From Pseudolabrys sp. (lineage in GTDB: Bacteria > Pseudomonadota > Alphaproteobacteria > Rhizobiales > Xanthobacteraceae): a DNA stretch of 64,000 bases. This document shows positions 63,067 to 64,000 of this stretch, one piece after another (position 1 is the first letter of the stretch; each line of letters opens with the position of its first letter). The stretch covers positions 62,001-126,000 of the forward strand of contig JAURVZ010000018.1 in NCBI GenBank assembly GCA_030655215.1, written 5' to 3'. The position numbers were made by a program, and so were the translations under genes. The notes under the pieces are model-generated. The model saw only the letters and a list, made by a program, of their open reading frames with translations. It searched no databases and was not told the origin of the DNA.

Positions 63067-64000
63067 CCGGCACCGAGTATCGCAAGAACTGGATCGCGCC
63101 TTTGGCAGCGGCCAGTCCAGTAGCGAAGGTCGCCTGCAGCAAATAGCCGCCGGTCGGCGCTTCCCAATCCAGCATTTCGCCGGCGACGAAAATTCCCGGC
63201 GCGCGCTTGAGCATGAAGCCTTCATCCAGTTCGGAAAAGCGAATGCCGCCGGCGGTCGAGATCGCGGTTTCGATCGGCGCGACGCCGTTCAGTTTCACCG
63301 GCACCGCCTTGATCAGCGCGGCGATGTCCTTGCCCTGAAGCTTGGCCAGAGTCGTACCTTTGGCCAGCGCGCCTTCATGCACCAGTGACAAAGCCACTGG
63401 TGACAGATGCGTTGCCTTGCGCAGGAAATTTGACAGCGATTGCTTGCCGCGCGGCGCTGACAGGCGTTCGGCCAGTTTGGCCAGCGCGACATCGGGCAAC
63501 AGGTCGATGGTCAACGTCGTGTCGCCATGTTTGGTGATGGCGTCGCGCAGCGGCGATGACAGCGCATAGACGGCGCCGCCTTCGAGCCCGCGCTCGGTGA
63601 TCATGGCTTCGCCGCGCACGGTGCGGCCGGCGAAAGTGAGGCTGATGCGTTTCAGCGGCTGGCCGGCAAAACCGCGCAGCACATCGGACCACGCGGTGGT
63701 GAAGCCGCAATTGGTCGGCAGCAGCGGCGATATCGCAATCTTCTGCGCGCCAAGAACGTCGACCCACTTGCCGTCCGAGCCGAGCTTGGCCCAGCTGCCG
63801 CCGCCAAGCGCCAGCACGATGACGTCCGGCACCACTGACACGTCCTTGCCGTCGGCAACAAAATGCAGGTTGCCGTCGCCATCGAAGCCTGCCCAGCGAT
63901 GGCGTAGCTTCACCTTGACGCCGAGATTGCCGAGCCGCAGCAGCCAGGTGCGCAGCAGCGGCGATGTCTTCAGCAATTCCGGAAAGACGCGGCCGCTCGA
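63053..64000 (-). CDS. HI0933-like FAD-dependent oxidoreductase, partial
   Basis: This is the C-terminal part (316 residues visible) of a BaiN/HI0933-family flavoprotein; the frame stays open to base 64000, so the FAD-binding N-terminus lies outside. Visible features are RVFPELLKTSPLLR, IVLALGGGSWAKLGSDG, PTNCGFTTAW and the C-terminal GIFVAGEMLDWEAPTGGY with LQATFATG. It is close to the TIGR03862 subgroup. The substrate is unknown. Confidence 0.88.
   Translation of the reverse strand, partial: SSGRVFPELLKTSPLLRTWLLRLGNLGVKVKLRHRWAGFDGDGNLHFVADGKDVSVVPDVIVLALGGGSWAKLGSDGKWVDVLGAQKIAISPLLPTNCGFTTAWSDVLRGFAGQPLKRISLTFAGRTVRGEAMITERGLEGGAVYALSSPLRDAITKHGDTTLTIDLLPDVALAKLAERLSAPRGKQSLSNFLRKATHLSPVALSLVHEGALAKGTTLAKLQGKDIAALIKAVPVKLNGVAPIETAISTAGGIRFSELDEGFMLKRAPGIFVAGEMLDWEAPTGGYLLQATFATGLAAAKGAIQFLRYSVPVKKG

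Noticed and set aside
1-64000. CRISPR arrays, insertion sequences, integrases or prophage genes
   Set aside because: I saw no spaced direct repeats and no transposase, integrase or phage structural motifs in the translated frames.

Overview
The window is about 62-65% GC chromosomal DNA with dense short operons, SD-led ATG/GTG/TTG starts and many 1-4 nt stop/start overlaps. Gene content points to an alphaproteobacterium of the Hyphomicrobiales, near the Bradyrhizobium/Rhodopseudomonas/Xanthobacteraceae group: ethylmalonyl-CoA pathway enzymes, polyhydroxybutyrate turnover, a bacteriophytochrome with an HWE-type kinase, HisKA_2 kinases, a second hisE-like gene and a Zur-type Fur protein. This placement is inferred from gene families, not from a marker gene. 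No phage, transposase, CRISPR array or rRNA is visible.

Layout. 1-6075: three tandem stand-alone MetE-C-terminal-type zinc methyltransferases followed by MaoC hydratase, acyl-CoA dehydrogenase and class III CoA-transferase, an unassigned catabolic operon. 6076-9250: emrB-emrA-marR efflux operon with a clear MarR-type palindrome upstream. 9340-11743: 3-hydroxybutyrate dehydrogenase, patatin and macrodomain operon. 11869-16726: Zur, EamA transporter, ispG, a small secreted protein and an acyl-CoA synthetase. 16723-22975 (minus): flippase, fadD-DUF924, and a D,D-carboxypeptidase-CobW pair. 23139-28144: thiolase, LysR regulator and a NitT/TauT-type ABC operon whose ATPase gene carries an amber codon at the Walker A lysine. 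28383-34946: putA, small secreted proteins, a hisE-like gene, a YqaA membrane protein and a SAF-domain oxidoreductase. 34998-40396: small proteins, tRNA-Leu(CAA), a GAF histidine kinase, a bacteriophytochrome kinase/receiver and dsbB. 40602-44918: nrdB and nrdA behind a cobalamin riboswitch; NrdB has the ligand set and Tyr-to-Phe change of class Ic enzymes. 44987-49994: GFA, HNH, esterase, AlkA-type glycosylase, GluQRS, a hybrid kinase and a small membrane protein. 50053-61566: ethylmalonyl-CoA mutase, crotonyl-CoA carboxylase/reductase and methylsuccinyl-CoA dehydrogenase, interspersed with GT87, a patatin with a GAF-like tail, YihY and a chemoreceptor. 61656-64000: host-attachment protein, a periplasmic solute-binding protein and a partial flavoprotein.

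Connections. Meaa-type mutase, ccr, mcd and the 3-hydroxybutyrate dehydrogenase each carry a TGC-NNN-GCA inverted repeat centred about 57-62 bp upstream of the start codon. This suggests one regulator linking PHB turnover to C2 assimilation. Cobalamin is a second thread: the mutase needs it, nrdAB should be repressed by it, and three B12-independent MetE-like enzymes sit at the left edge.

Most worth checking: the shared operator, the class Ic NrdB behind a B12 riboswitch, the Walker A amber, the lower-GC patatin/GAF-like gene with its small partner, the triplicated methyltransferase operon, and a hairpin-rich gap between dsbB and nrdB.
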